Shown in pieces: positions 1-7,118 of a stretch of 64,000 bases of DNA. How positions within the stretch are numbered: position 1 is the first letter of the stretch; each line of letters starts with the position of its first letter. This DNA comes from Streptomyces sp. HNM0574. Its GTDB lineage: Bacteria > Actinomycetota > Actinomycetes > Streptomycetales > Streptomycetaceae. The stretch covers positions 1 through 64,000 of the forward strand of contig NZ_JAASAH010000008.1 in assembly GCF_012726235.1 (NCBI RefSeq). Direction: 5' to 3'. Below the pieces are notes generated by a model. The model was not told where the DNA came from. It made no database searches and saw only the letters and a program-made list of their open reading frames with translations. The position numbers and the translations under genes were made by a program.

Positions 1-12
1 GGGCGGGGCCGG

Positions 13-720
13 TCAGGGGCGCCAGTCGAACGGGATGTGCTTGCTCGCGCCGCCCCGGTACAGGTGGGAGAAGTCGAAGCCCTCGGCGTGGTCGGCGTCC
101 ACCACGCCCCAGGTGGCGACCTGTCCGGGGCCGACCTCGGACCCGGGCGGGTTGACGGTCTGGACGCGGCGGGCGGGATCGGCGGTGGGTCCGGTCAGTG
201 CCGTGGCGCCCACCTCGACCTTGCCGGGCACCCGCGCCTTCCAGTACGCGAGGTCCTCGGCCGCCTCGAAGTGGACGGGCGCGTACCGGACTTCGCGGAC
301 CTCGCTGATCAGCGCGCCGAAGGTGCCGGGCCAGCCGCCCAGCGTGCCCCGGAAGATCGCCTCCAGCGCGTCGCGCTGCCGCTGGTCGCCCTTCGCGTCG
401 ATGTAGAACATCACCTGCATCGTGGCGTCGGGGTCCCCGACCCACATGTTCCCGGCGAACTCGCCGAGCGCGACGACGCCGAGACCGTCGAGCCGTACGT
501 CGCCGAGGTGCCCCTCGTGGATCTGCCAGACGAGGGTGAACAGGCAGTCGCCGTGCGTGGGGGCCTGCGCGAAGGTGCAGGGGCACGGGGTGGAGCAGCT
601 GCACACGTCGAACCACTCACCGCGTAAGTGCCAGTCCTGCGGCGGCTGCCGGAGTGCGGGCGCGCCTTCCGCTTCGTCCCTGCCGGGCTGCTCCGCCGCC
701 GTCTCGTGCCGTGCTGCCAT
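13..720 (-). CDS. DUF1326 domain protein, cysteine-rich
   Basis: A 235-aa protein of the DUF1326 family, whose biochemical role is unknown to me. Seen: after a 30-residue polar N-terminus there is a dense cysteine cluster (C40, C42, C46, C48 and C59, with the run VCSCSTPCPC) followed by a compact alpha/beta region. There is no signal peptide, so it is probably cytosolic. The ATG at 720 has a GAGGAG ribosome-binding site. A good promoter (TTGACC, 17-bp spacer, TAGCAT) and a 15-bp palindrome of the CsoR type lie just upstream. Inference: a metal- or thiol-stress-responsive protein whose cysteines may bind metal. The usual DUF2182 partner is not visible because the window ends here. Confidence 0.85.
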   Translation of the reverse strand: MAARHETAAEQPGRDEAEGAPALRQPPQDWHLRGEWFDVCSCSTPCPCTFAQAPTHGDCLFTLVWQIHEGHLGDVRLDGLGVVALGEFAGNMWVGDPDATMQVMFYIDAKGDQRQRDALEAIFRGTLGGWPGTFGALISEVREVRYAPVHFEAAEDLAYWKARVPGKVEVGATALTGPTADPARRVQTVNPPGSEVGPGQVATWGVVDADHAEGFDFSHLYRGGASKHIPFDWRP

Positions 721-758
721 GACCGTCTCCTCGTCCTGTGGGGTATCCGGTGACGACG

Positions 759-803
759 ATGCTAGGGCGGGGGAAATCGCTGGTCAACTACCCCTGGGGG
801 GTA
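759..803 (-). promoter_or_regulatory. Promoter with CsoR-like operator for the DUF1326 gene
   Basis: On the minus strand a -35 TTGACC (787-782) and a -10 TAGCAT (764-759) are separated by exactly 17 bp. Directly upstream of the -35 sits the perfect dyad TACCCC-TGG-GGGGTA (789-803). This C-run/G-run TA-flanked dyad is the form bound by CsoR/DUF156-family sensors of copper, sulfide or formaldehyde. No csoR-like gene is in the window. Confidence 0.6.
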
Positions 804-966
804 TATCAGGCCAGGTTCCGGACGGTCCTGTGCCGCGTCCGGAACGGCTGATTCCCACACCCGGGACGCCGGCCTGCCGCACCCGGCGGGCTCCCGTTCC
901 GGAAAGCTCGGAACGGCCAACTCGCGGGCGTGCGGCGGGTGTTCGGCCCGACATCGGCGGCGGACG

Positions 967-1617
967 TCAGTAGTCGGGGTCGTGGTGCGGCTCCCGCGAC
1001 TCGCCGCCGTCCTCCGGCTGGTCCTGGTCGCGCTCCCCGTCCCGCTCCTTGTCCGTTTCCGGCTTCTTGCCCGCGCCCTCGCCCTCGTGCTTGTCGCCGG
1101 AGGTGTTGAGGACGTACCACTCGGCCCCGTAGTCGTCGAGGTCCTGGCCCTTGGTCTCACCCGGCTTCCCGTCCTCCGCGTAGCGGTAGAGCGGGTGGTC
1201 GTTGTACGTGACCTGCTTGCCGCCGTCCTCGCGCTCGACGGTGCCCAGCAGGCCGGACTTCGCCTTCCCGGCCGCCTTCGGCTTCCCCTCGGCCGTCAAC
1301 GGGGGCCACGCGTCGGCGCACTTGCCGGTGCAGGTGGGCTTGCCGTCCTCGTCCGCCTCGAAGAGGTACAGGGTGCGGCCCTGCGCGTCGGTCAGGATCG
1401 TGCCGAGGCCCTCGGCCGAGCGGGTGCCGACCGTGCCAGCGGCCCCGCCGGCCGGGGAGCCGCTGGGGGAGTCCGTGGGGGAGGCGGTCGGGGAGTCCGT
1501 CGGCGAGGCGCTCGGAATCTCCTTCTCCGACGGGGTGTTGCCCTCGTCCACGCATCCGCTGACCGCCGCCGCGAGTACCGCGACGGCGGCGAGGGCCGTG
1601 CTCCTGCTGTTCCTCAT
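967..1617 (-). CDS. Secreted-repeat lipoprotein (COG4315 type)
   Basis: A 216-aa lipoprotein. The signal peptide ends in a lipobox (VSGC, lipidated Cys22), followed by a Ser/Pro/Thr-rich linker with repeated SPTDSPT-like units (about residues 35-60). Then come two copies of the secreted lipoprotein repeat with GRTLYLFEAD and CTGKCADAWPP, and later HPLYRYAEDGKPG. The C-terminal 40 residues are highly charged (Asp/Glu/Lys). The family is widespread in actinobacteria and its function is unknown. The ATG at 1617 is chosen over longer in-frame starts because it begins the signal peptide and follows a GAGGAGA ribosome-binding site. It is divergent from the MerR-peroxiredoxin gene. Confidence 0.85.
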   Translation of the reverse strand: MRNSRSTALAAVAVLAAAVSGCVDEGNTPSEKEIPSASPTDSPTASPTDSPSGSPAGGAAGTVGTRSAEGLGTILTDAQGRTLYLFEADEDGKPTCTGKCADAWPPLTAEGKPKAAGKAKSGLLGTVEREDGGKQVTYNDHPLYRYAEDGKPGETKGQDLDDYGAEWYVLNTSGDKHEGEGAGKKPETDKERDGERDQDQPEDGGESREPHHDPDY

Positions 1618-1784
1618 CCGGTCTCTCCTCGGTTCTCCGCACGGGGGTGCGCCGCCGCACGCGGCCCTCCCACTACACAGCGGCCGCCGGTGCCCGGCTT
1701 CCGGACGGAGGCATTCAGCGTAGGAACGCGGGCGGGGCGCGGAACGGGAGCGTCCGGTTGCCGGGGCGCGCGGCGCGGGCGAAC

Positions 1785-1816
1785 TTGACCTTGACCCCGG
1801 GGGCAAGGTTTAGCGT
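1785..1816 (+). promoter_or_regulatory. MerR-type promoter/operator
   Basis: A -35 TTGACC (1785-1790) and a -10 TAGCGT (1811-1816) are held 20 bp apart, the over-long spacer typical of MerR-activated promoters. A 22-bp dyad fills the spacer: ACCTTGACCCC (1788-1798) against GGGGGCAAGGT (1799-1809), matching at 10 of 11 positions. It lies 24 bp before the MerR-fusion start, so autoregulation is likely. Confidence 0.65.
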
Positions 1817-1839
1817 CCCGGAGAAAGAAGGAGGCCGTG

Positions 1840-2799
1840 ATGCGGATCGGAGAGCTGGCCGCCCGTGCGGGCGTCACCGCGAAGGCGGTGCGCTACTACG
1901 AGCGGCTCGGCCTGGTCCGGCCCGTACGGCGGGCCAACGGGTACCGCGAGTACGCCGAGTCGGACGTGCTGCTCGTCGCCGAGATCCGCGCGCTGGCACA
2001 GGTGGGGATCGCGCCCGGCCGGGCCGCGCCGTTCGTCGAGTGCCTGGTCGCGGGACACGAGCACAGCGACGACTGCCCGTCCTCGCTGAGTGCGTACCGC
2101 GACGGCATCGTCGAGCTGGACCGCAGCATCGCCGCTCTCACCGCGCGCCGGGACGCCCTGGCCGCACGTCTGGCGGAGAGCGCCTCCCGTACGTTCACCA
2201 CCGCGAGAAGCGAGGAGGGCCGCCCCGTGCCGAACTACCTTTCCCTGCCCGACGACCTGCCGGAGCCCGTCGACGACGGAGCCGCCCGGCACCTCCCCGG
2301 ACGCGAGCTGCCGCCGCTGCGGCTGCCGGCCACCGACGGCGGCGAGGCCGGCCTGGCCGACCTGGGCGAGGGCCGCAGCGTCGTCTACATCTACCCGCTC
2401 ACCGGACTGCCCGGCGTCGACATGCCCGCCGGCTGGGACGCGATCCCCGGCGCCCGCGGCTGCACCCCCGAATCCTGCGGATTCCGCGACCACTTCGAGG
2501 ACCTGAAGGCGGCGGGCGCGGGACGCGTGTACGGGCTCTCCAGCCAGAGCAGCGGCTACCAGCGGGAGGCGGCCGAGCGCCTGAACCTGCCCTTCGCCAT
2601 GCTCTCCGACCCGCAACTGGCCCTGGCCGACGCGCTGGACCTGCCGACCTTCGAGGCGGGCGGCGAACGGCTGTACAAGCGGCTCACGCTGATCGTCACG
2701 CGCGGCGCCGTCGAGCACGTCTTCTACCCGGTGTTCCCGCCGAACGAGCACGCGGGCCAGGTCCTCGACTGGCTGCGCACCCACCCGTCGGGAGCCTGA
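1840..2799 (+). CDS. MerR regulator fused to a PrxQ/BCP-like peroxiredoxin
   Basis: A 319-aa two-domain protein. Residues 1-120 form a MerR DNA-binding domain (IGELAARAGVTAKAVRYYER, then a dimerisation helix) with Cys68 and Cys79 in an ECLVAGHEHSDDC segment. Residues 130-319 form a peroxiredoxin fold with YIYPLTGLPGV, the motif GCTPESCGFRDHF (peroxidatic Cys208, resolving Cys213, the C-x4-C spacing of PrxQ/BCP), then LSDPQLALADAL and VFYPVFPPNEHAG. The start may be GTG 1837 or ATG 1840; the GAAGGAGG site at 1827-1834 fits both. Inference: a redox-sensing regulator that carries its own peroxidase module. The MerR-type operator directly upstream argues for self-regulation. Confidence 0.85.
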   Translation: MRIGELAARAGVTAKAVRYYERLGLVRPVRRANGYREYAESDVLLVAEIRALAQVGIAPGRAAPFVECLVAGHEHSDDCPSSLSAYRDGIVELDRSIAALTARRDALAARLAESASRTFTTARSEEGRPVPNYLSLPDDLPEPVDDGAARHLPGRELPPLRLPATDGGEAGLADLGEGRSVVYIYPLTGLPGVDMPAGWDAIPGARGCTPESCGFRDHFEDLKAAGAGRVYGLSSQSSGYQREAAERLNLPFAMLSDPQLALADALDLPTFEAGGERLYKRLTLIVTRGAVEHVFYPVFPPNEHAGQVLDWLRTHPSGA

Positions 2800-2864
2800 A
2801 CCCCCGCCGCCGGACGGCGCAGTTCCGGAGGGTCGCGCCGGCGGGCCCTGGCTATCGTCGCGAC

Positions 2865-4268
2865 GTGGGACTCGAACCGACGGCGGCACCGGGCCGCGAC
2901 GGTACGGCACCCGGTGCGGTGCGGCGGACGCTGCTGCGCATCCCCCGGCCGCGGCACCCCGCGCAGGTCGTGGTGGCCGGGTTCGCCGCCGCCGTGGTGA
3001 CCGGCAGCCTGCTGCTGATGCTGCCCGTGGCCCGGACCGGGCCCGGCGGCGCAGGCGCGCTGGAGGCCGTGTTCACCGCGACCTCCGCGGTGTGCGTCAC
3101 GGGGCTGGCCGTCGTGGACACCCCGACGTACTGGACCGGCTTCGGCGAGGGCGTGATCCTCGCGCTGATCCAGGTCGGCGGCTTCGGGATCATGACCTTC
3201 GCCTCGCTGCTCGTCGCGCTGGTCTCGCACCGGATGGGGCTGCGGGCGCGGATGACGGCGGCGGCCGAGACCAAGAGCCTGGGCATCGGGGACGTGCGCG
3301 GCGTCGTCTTCGGCGTCGTCAAGGTCAGCCTGCTGCTGGAGGCGCTGACCGCGCTCGTGCTGGTCCTCCGCTTCGGCCTCGGCTACGACACGGGCTGGGC
3401 GCGGGCGCTGTGGCTCGGCGTCTTCCACGCCGTCTCGGCGTTCAACAACGCCGGTTTCGCGCTGTACTCGGACAGCCTGACGCGGTTCGCCACCGACCCG
3501 CTGATCTGCCTGCCCGTCGCCCTCGCGGTGATCGCGGGCGGGCTCGGCTTCCCGGTGCTCTTCGAACTGCGCCGCCGCTTCCGCAGGCCGCGGAGCTGGA
3601 CCCTGCACACCAAGATCGTGATCTGGGCGAGCGCGGCCTTCCTGTTCGGCGGCACCCTCTACGTCACCGGCCTGGAGTGGAGCAACCCGGGAACGCTGGG
3701 GCGGATGGATGTGCCGGGGAAGCTGCTGGCCGGGTTCTTCCAGGGCACGATGCCGCGCACGGCCGGCTTCAACAGCGTCGACGTCGGCCAGTTGTACCCG
3801 CAGACCTGGCTGGGCGTCGACGTGCTGATGTTCGTCGGCGGCGCCAGCGCCGGTACGGCGGGCGGCATCAAGGTGACCACCTTCGCCGTGCTGCTGTTCG
3901 TCGTCTACGCCGAGGTGCGGGGCGAGGGCGCGGTGAACATCTTCCGCAGGCGGCTGCACGGCGACATCCAGCGGCAGGCGCTCACCGTGGTGCTGCTGTC
4001 GGTGGCCGCCGTCATCGGCTCCACCATGGTCTTCATGGTGACGACCACCTACAGCCTCGACCGGTCCCTGTTCGAGGTGATCTCCGCCTTCGCCACCGTG
4101 GGCCTGAGCACCGGCATCACCCCCGAACTGCCGGGCTTCGAGCAGGTGTTGCTGATCGTGTTGATGTTCGTCGGCCGGCTCGGCCCGATCACCGTCGCCT
4201 CCGCGCTCGCGCTGCGGGCGCGAGTCCGTCTCTACGACCTGCCCGAGGAGCGACCCGTCATTGGTTAG
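2865..4268 (+). CDS. Potassium uptake channel subunit, KtrB/TrkH family
   Basis: A 467-aa integral membrane protein of the TrkH/KtrB superfamily, the pore for K+ uptake. The four degenerate selectivity-filter loops are visible: CVTGLAV (Gly80), NNAGFAL (Gly197), RTAGFNS (Gly301) and ATVGLST (Gly413), each between hydrophobic helices in the usual four M1-P-M2 repeats. GTG 2865 is chosen because the coding pattern starts there and the N-terminus is short; the ribosome-binding site is not strong. The stop overlaps the TTG of the downstream RCK-domain gene by 8 nt, so the two subunits are translationally coupled. Confidence 0.9.
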   Translation: MGLEPTAAPGRDGTAPGAVRRTLLRIPRPRHPAQVVVAGFAAAVVTGSLLLMLPVARTGPGGAGALEAVFTATSAVCVTGLAVVDTPTYWTGFGEGVILALIQVGGFGIMTFASLLVALVSHRMGLRARMTAAAETKSLGIGDVRGVVFGVVKVSLLLEALTALVLVLRFGLGYDTGWARALWLGVFHAVSAFNNAGFALYSDSLTRFATDPLICLPVALAVIAGGLGFPVLFELRRRFRRPRSWTLHTKIVIWASAAFLFGGTLYVTGLEWSNPGTLGRMDVPGKLLAGFFQGTMPRTAGFNSVDVGQLYPQTWLGVDVLMFVGGASAGTAGGIKVTTFAVLLFVVYAEVRGEGAVNIFRRRLHGDIQRQALTVVLLSVAAVIGSTMVFMVTTTYSLDRSLFEVISAFATVGLSTGITPELPGFEQVLLIVLMFVGRLGPITVASALALRARVRLYDLPEERPVIG

Positions 4269-4956
4269 GAACCGCAGAACGCGCGCGCGGACGCGCCGGG
4301 CCACGGACGCCGAGTCCGTCGCCGTCATCGGACTGGGCCGGTTCGGCCAGGCCCTGGCGCTGGAGCTCGCCGACGAGGAGACCGAGGTGCTCGGCGTCGA
4401 CTCCGACGCCGAGATCGTGCAGTCCCTGTCCGGCGCGCTGACCCACGTGGTGCGCGCCGACTCGACGCGGGAGGAGGCGCTGCGGCAGCTCGGGGTGCAC
4501 GAGTTCGACCGCGCGGTGGTGGGCATCGGCACCGATCTGGAGGCCAGCATCCTCACCACCTCGCTGCTGGTCTCCTTCGGCATCCGGGACGTGTGGGCGA
4601 AGGCGACCAGCCAGGCGCACGGGCGCATCCTCACCCAGCTCGGCGTCCAGCACGTCGTCTACCCGGAGCACGACATGGGCCAGCGCGTCGCCCATCTGGT
4701 GCGCGGACGGATGCTGGACTACATCGAGTTCGAGGACGACTTCGCGCTGGTGAAGACCAGCCCGCCGAGCGTCGTCGTCGGCAAACGCCTGGGCGACAGC
4801 GGCGTGCGGACGCACCACGGGCTCACCGTCGTCGCCATCAAACGGCCCGGCGAGGGCTTCACCTACGCCACGGCCGACACCGTGGTCCGCGCCGAGGACA
4901 CCATCATCGTCGCGGGCCGCACCCGCCAGACGGAGCGCTTCAGCGAACTCCGCTGA
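4261..4956 (+). CDS. Regulatory K+ uptake subunit, KtrA/TrkA (RCK) family
   Basis: A 231-aa cytoplasmic gating subunit of the K+ channel. The N-terminal RCK_N Rossmann domain has AVIGLGRFGQALALEL (nucleotide-binding GxGxxG) and the acidic end of beta-2 (GVDSD), followed by VVGIGTDLEAS. The C-terminal RCK_C domain (about residues 150-231) contains VVGKRLGDSGVRTHHGLTVV and ends in an AEDTIIVAG strand. TTG 4261 is the only start that keeps the whole nucleotide-binding domain, and it overlaps the KtrB-like stop. It converges on the histidine kinase gene. Confidence 0.9.
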   Translation: MVRNRRTRARTRRATDAESVAVIGLGRFGQALALELADEETEVLGVDSDAEIVQSLSGALTHVVRADSTREEALRQLGVHEFDRAVVGIGTDLEASILTTSLLVSFGIRDVWAKATSQAHGRILTQLGVQHVVYPEHDMGQRVAHLVRGRMLDYIEFEDDFALVKTSPPSVVVGKRLGDSGVRTHHGLTVVAIKRPGEGFTYATADTVVRAEDTIIVAGRTRQTERFSELR

Positions 4957-4986
4957 CCCGCGGGCCCGTTCGGCGGGACGCGACGG

Positions 4987-6108
4987 TCAGGTGTCCTGCT
5001 CCGGGATGCTCAGCCGGACCTCGAAGCCGCCGTCCGCGAGGGGCCCCGCGGTGAGCGTGCCGTGCAGCAGCTCCGCGCGCTCGCGCAGCCCCAGCAGCCC
5101 CTGCTGCGAGCTGGGCAGCGGCAGCGCCGGCCGGGTCGGCCCGGTGTTGCCGACGGTCACCCCGACCCGGCCGCCCTCGCGCCACAGCCGGACGGTGGCG
5201 GTGGCGCCGGGGGCGTGCTTGCGCACATTGGTCAGCGCCTCCTGCACCGTGCGGTAGACCGTCCGCTGTGCCGGGCTGCCGATGTCCTCCGGCAGGCTGC
5301 CGGTCAGCTCCGCCTCGATCCCGCTCGTCGCCACCAGCCGCCGCAGGCCGGCCAGGGTGGGCTGCGGGGTCAGCTCGGTGCCGCCGCCGCTGGAGGCGCG
5401 CAGCAGGGTCACCATGTGCCGCAGCTCGTCGAGGGTGTTGACGCTGAGCGAGCGGATCGTGCGGGCCGCGTCCTTCGCGTCGGCGTCCCTGGCGCCGACC
5501 TGGAGCGCCCCGGCCCGCACGGCGATCAGGCTGACCTGGTGCGAGACGACGTCGTGCATCTCCCGGGCGAGCTGGGCGCGTTCGCGTGCCACGGCGGCCT
5601 GGGCGTGCAGGGCCCGCTCGTGCTCGCGCGCCTCCTCCGTCTCGACGAGCTGCCGCGACAGGTCGCGGCGCACCTGGAGCAGCTGGCCGAGGAGCACCGG
5701 CGCCGCGCCGGACGCCAGCAGGTACACGAAGTCGAAGAGCGCCCAGGTGCGTTCGTCGGGGGTGTAGTCCGACGGCGGCCAGGGGACGGCGGAGGCGGCG
5801 GCGAACAGCAGGGCGCAGCCCGCGAGGACGCGCCGGTCGCGGGACCGGTCGGCGAGCGTGAACAGCGCGGCGACCGGCGCGACGACGACCCCGAGCAGCA
5901 GCGTGGCCGGCAGCGTGAGCAGCAGCACGAGGAGCGGGAACCGGCGGCGGAACGCGAGCGCCCCGCAGGCCAGCACGGTCGTCGACACCGAGAGCGGGTC
6001 GGCGTCGAACGGGGGTATGCAGGCGTCGAGCACGGCCAGCGCGACGACCCCGCCGTCGACGGCCGGCGCCGGTATGCGCCGCCGGCGTGCGGTCCATCCG
6101 GTCGTCAC
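4987..6108 (-). CDS. Sensor histidine kinase, NarL-partner (HisKA_3) type
   Basis: A 373-aa kinase. About four hydrophobic membrane segments occupy residues 15-145. A coiled coil leads into the HisKA_3 phosphoacceptor AREMHDVVSHQ (His185). The C-terminal ATPase domain shows TVQEALTNVRKHA (N box) and GLLGLRERAELLHGTL (G box). GTG 6108 overlaps the stop of the response regulator by 4 nt (GTGA), so the pair is translationally coupled, regulator first. The signal sensed is unknown. No extracellular domain of note is visible, suggesting detection within or near the membrane. Confidence 0.9.
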   Translation of the reverse strand: MTTGWTARRRRIPAPAVDGGVVALAVLDACIPPFDADPLSVSTTVLACGALAFRRRFPLLVLLLTLPATLLLGVVVAPVAALFTLADRSRDRRVLAGCALLFAAASAVPWPPSDYTPDERTWALFDFVYLLASGAAPVLLGQLLQVRRDLSRQLVETEEAREHERALHAQAAVARERAQLAREMHDVVSHQVSLIAVRAGALQVGARDADAKDAARTIRSLSVNTLDELRHMVTLLRASSGGGTELTPQPTLAGLRRLVATSGIEAELTGSLPEDIGSPAQRTVYRTVQEALTNVRKHAPGATATVRLWREGGRVGVTVGNTGPTRPALPLPSSQQGLLGLRERAELLHGTLTAGPLADGGFEVRLSIPEQDT

Positions 6109-6863
6109 CGGCGGTCCCCGTGGTCGCGGGGCGTGCCGTCCGGGGCGCTCCCGGGGGTGCCGGACAGCAGCCCGGCGCGCTGCGCGAGCAGCGCCGCCTG
6201 GACCCGGCTGCCCACCCCGAGCTTGGCGAGGATCGCGCTGACGTGGTCCTTCACCGTGCCCGCGCTCAGGTGCAGCCGGGCGCCGATGCCGACGTTGGAC
6301 AGCCCCTCCGCGACGAGCACCAGCACGTCCCGCTCCCGTCCGGTCAGCGTCCCGACCCGCGCGGTCCCCGGATGCCCGGCCGCGTCCCGCACGGCGCCGT
6401 CCTCGGGGGCGGTGCTCGGCGGCCCGGGGACGTCCTCGTCCGGGTCCCCCGCGGGGTGGCTGTGCAGGATCGCGAGGGACGCCTTCGGGGACATCACCAC
6501 GCCGCCGGCCGCCAACGTACGGACCAGCTGGGCGAGTTGCTCGGGCTCGGTGTCCTTGAGCAGGAAGCCGGCGGCGCCGGAGCGCAGCGCGGCGAGGATG
6601 TACTCGTCGGTGTCGAAGGTCGTCAGCATCGCCACGGCCGGCGGCTCGGGCAGGGTGCGGATCTCGCGGAGCACGCTGAGCCCGTCGACGTCCGGCATCC
6701 GGATGTCGAGCAGCACCACGTCCGGGCCGGTGCGGCGGACGGCGGGGACGGCCTCGGAGCCGGCCGCGGTGGCGACGACCTCGATGCCGTCGGCCGCGTT
6801 CAGGATCAGCTCGAAGCCGGACCTGACGAGCGCCTCGTCGTCCACCACCATTACCCGGATCAC
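6105..6863 (-). CDS. NarL/LuxR-family response regulator
   Basis: A 252-aa two-component regulator. The receiver domain has phosphoacceptor Asp53 (VVLLDIRMPDVDG), the acidic pair DDE near residue 9 and the conserved Lys in FLLKDTEP. An acidic linker of about 45 residues follows, then a LuxR-type helix-turn-helix (LTGRERDVLVLVAEGLSN and HLSAGTVKDHVSAILAKLG). It starts at GTG 6863 after a GAGG site. A perfect 15-bp palindrome (6901-6915) lies upstream and is the obvious candidate for its own binding site. The targets are unknown; the divergent glycosyltransferase gene is the closest. Confidence 0.9.
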   Translation of the reverse strand: MIRVMVVDDEALVRSGFELILNAADGIEVVATAAGSEAVPAVRRTGPDVVLLDIRMPDVDGLSVLREIRTLPEPPAVAMLTTFDTDEYILAALRSGAAGFLLKDTEPEQLAQLVRTLAAGGVVMSPKASLAILHSHPAGDPDEDVPGPPSTAPEDGAVRDAAGHPGTARVGTLTGRERDVLVLVAEGLSNVGIGARLHLSAGTVKDHVSAILAKLGVGSRVQAALLAQRAGLLSGTPGSAPDGTPRDHGDRR

Positions 6864-6900
6864 GTGTGCCCCGCCTCGCTCTTCCTTCTCGGACCGCCAC

Positions 6901-6915
6901 CAGATGACTCATCTG
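6901..6915. promoter_or_regulatory. 15-bp palindrome upstream of the two-component operon
   Basis: The sequence is CAGATGA-C-TCATCTG, with perfect 7-bp arms and one central base, 38 bp before the response regulator start. A CCATATGG palindrome follows at 6917-6924. The size and symmetry suit a dimeric NarL-type regulator; autoregulation is inferred. Confidence 0.45.
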
Positions 6916-6981
6916 ACCATATGGCCCGACTTGCTCCGCACCGCAACCAGGAGCCCTGTCGCACACGGCCGGCGGGCCCGC

Positions 6982-7024
6982 ACCCCCCACCCGGCGGGGG
7001 TCGGAGAACCGCCGGGTGGGGGGT
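6982..7024. repeat. Perfect 16-bp stem-loop between divergent genes
   Basis: The left arm ACCCCCCACCCGGCGG (6982-6997), an 11-nt loop and the exact complement at 7009-7024 form a very stable hairpin. It lies 95 bp before the glycosyltransferase start and 119 bp beyond the response regulator start, so it is not downstream of any gene. If transcribed with the glycosyltransferase mRNA it would be a 5'-leader structure (attenuator or stability element). Confidence 0.6.
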
Positions 7025-7118
7025 TGCCTTCGGACATCTGCCGGATACCGGCTGAGCTGCGCATTCGCGACGGTGGAGAGCTACCGCCCGAAACGAACCG
7101 CCCGAGGCACACGACCCG

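Noticed and set aside
2724..4634. Very long open frame antisense to the potassium uptake genes
   Set aside because: It mirrors the GC-biased third positions of KtrB/KtrA-like genes; its product is low-complexity Arg/Glu/His-rich with no family motif.
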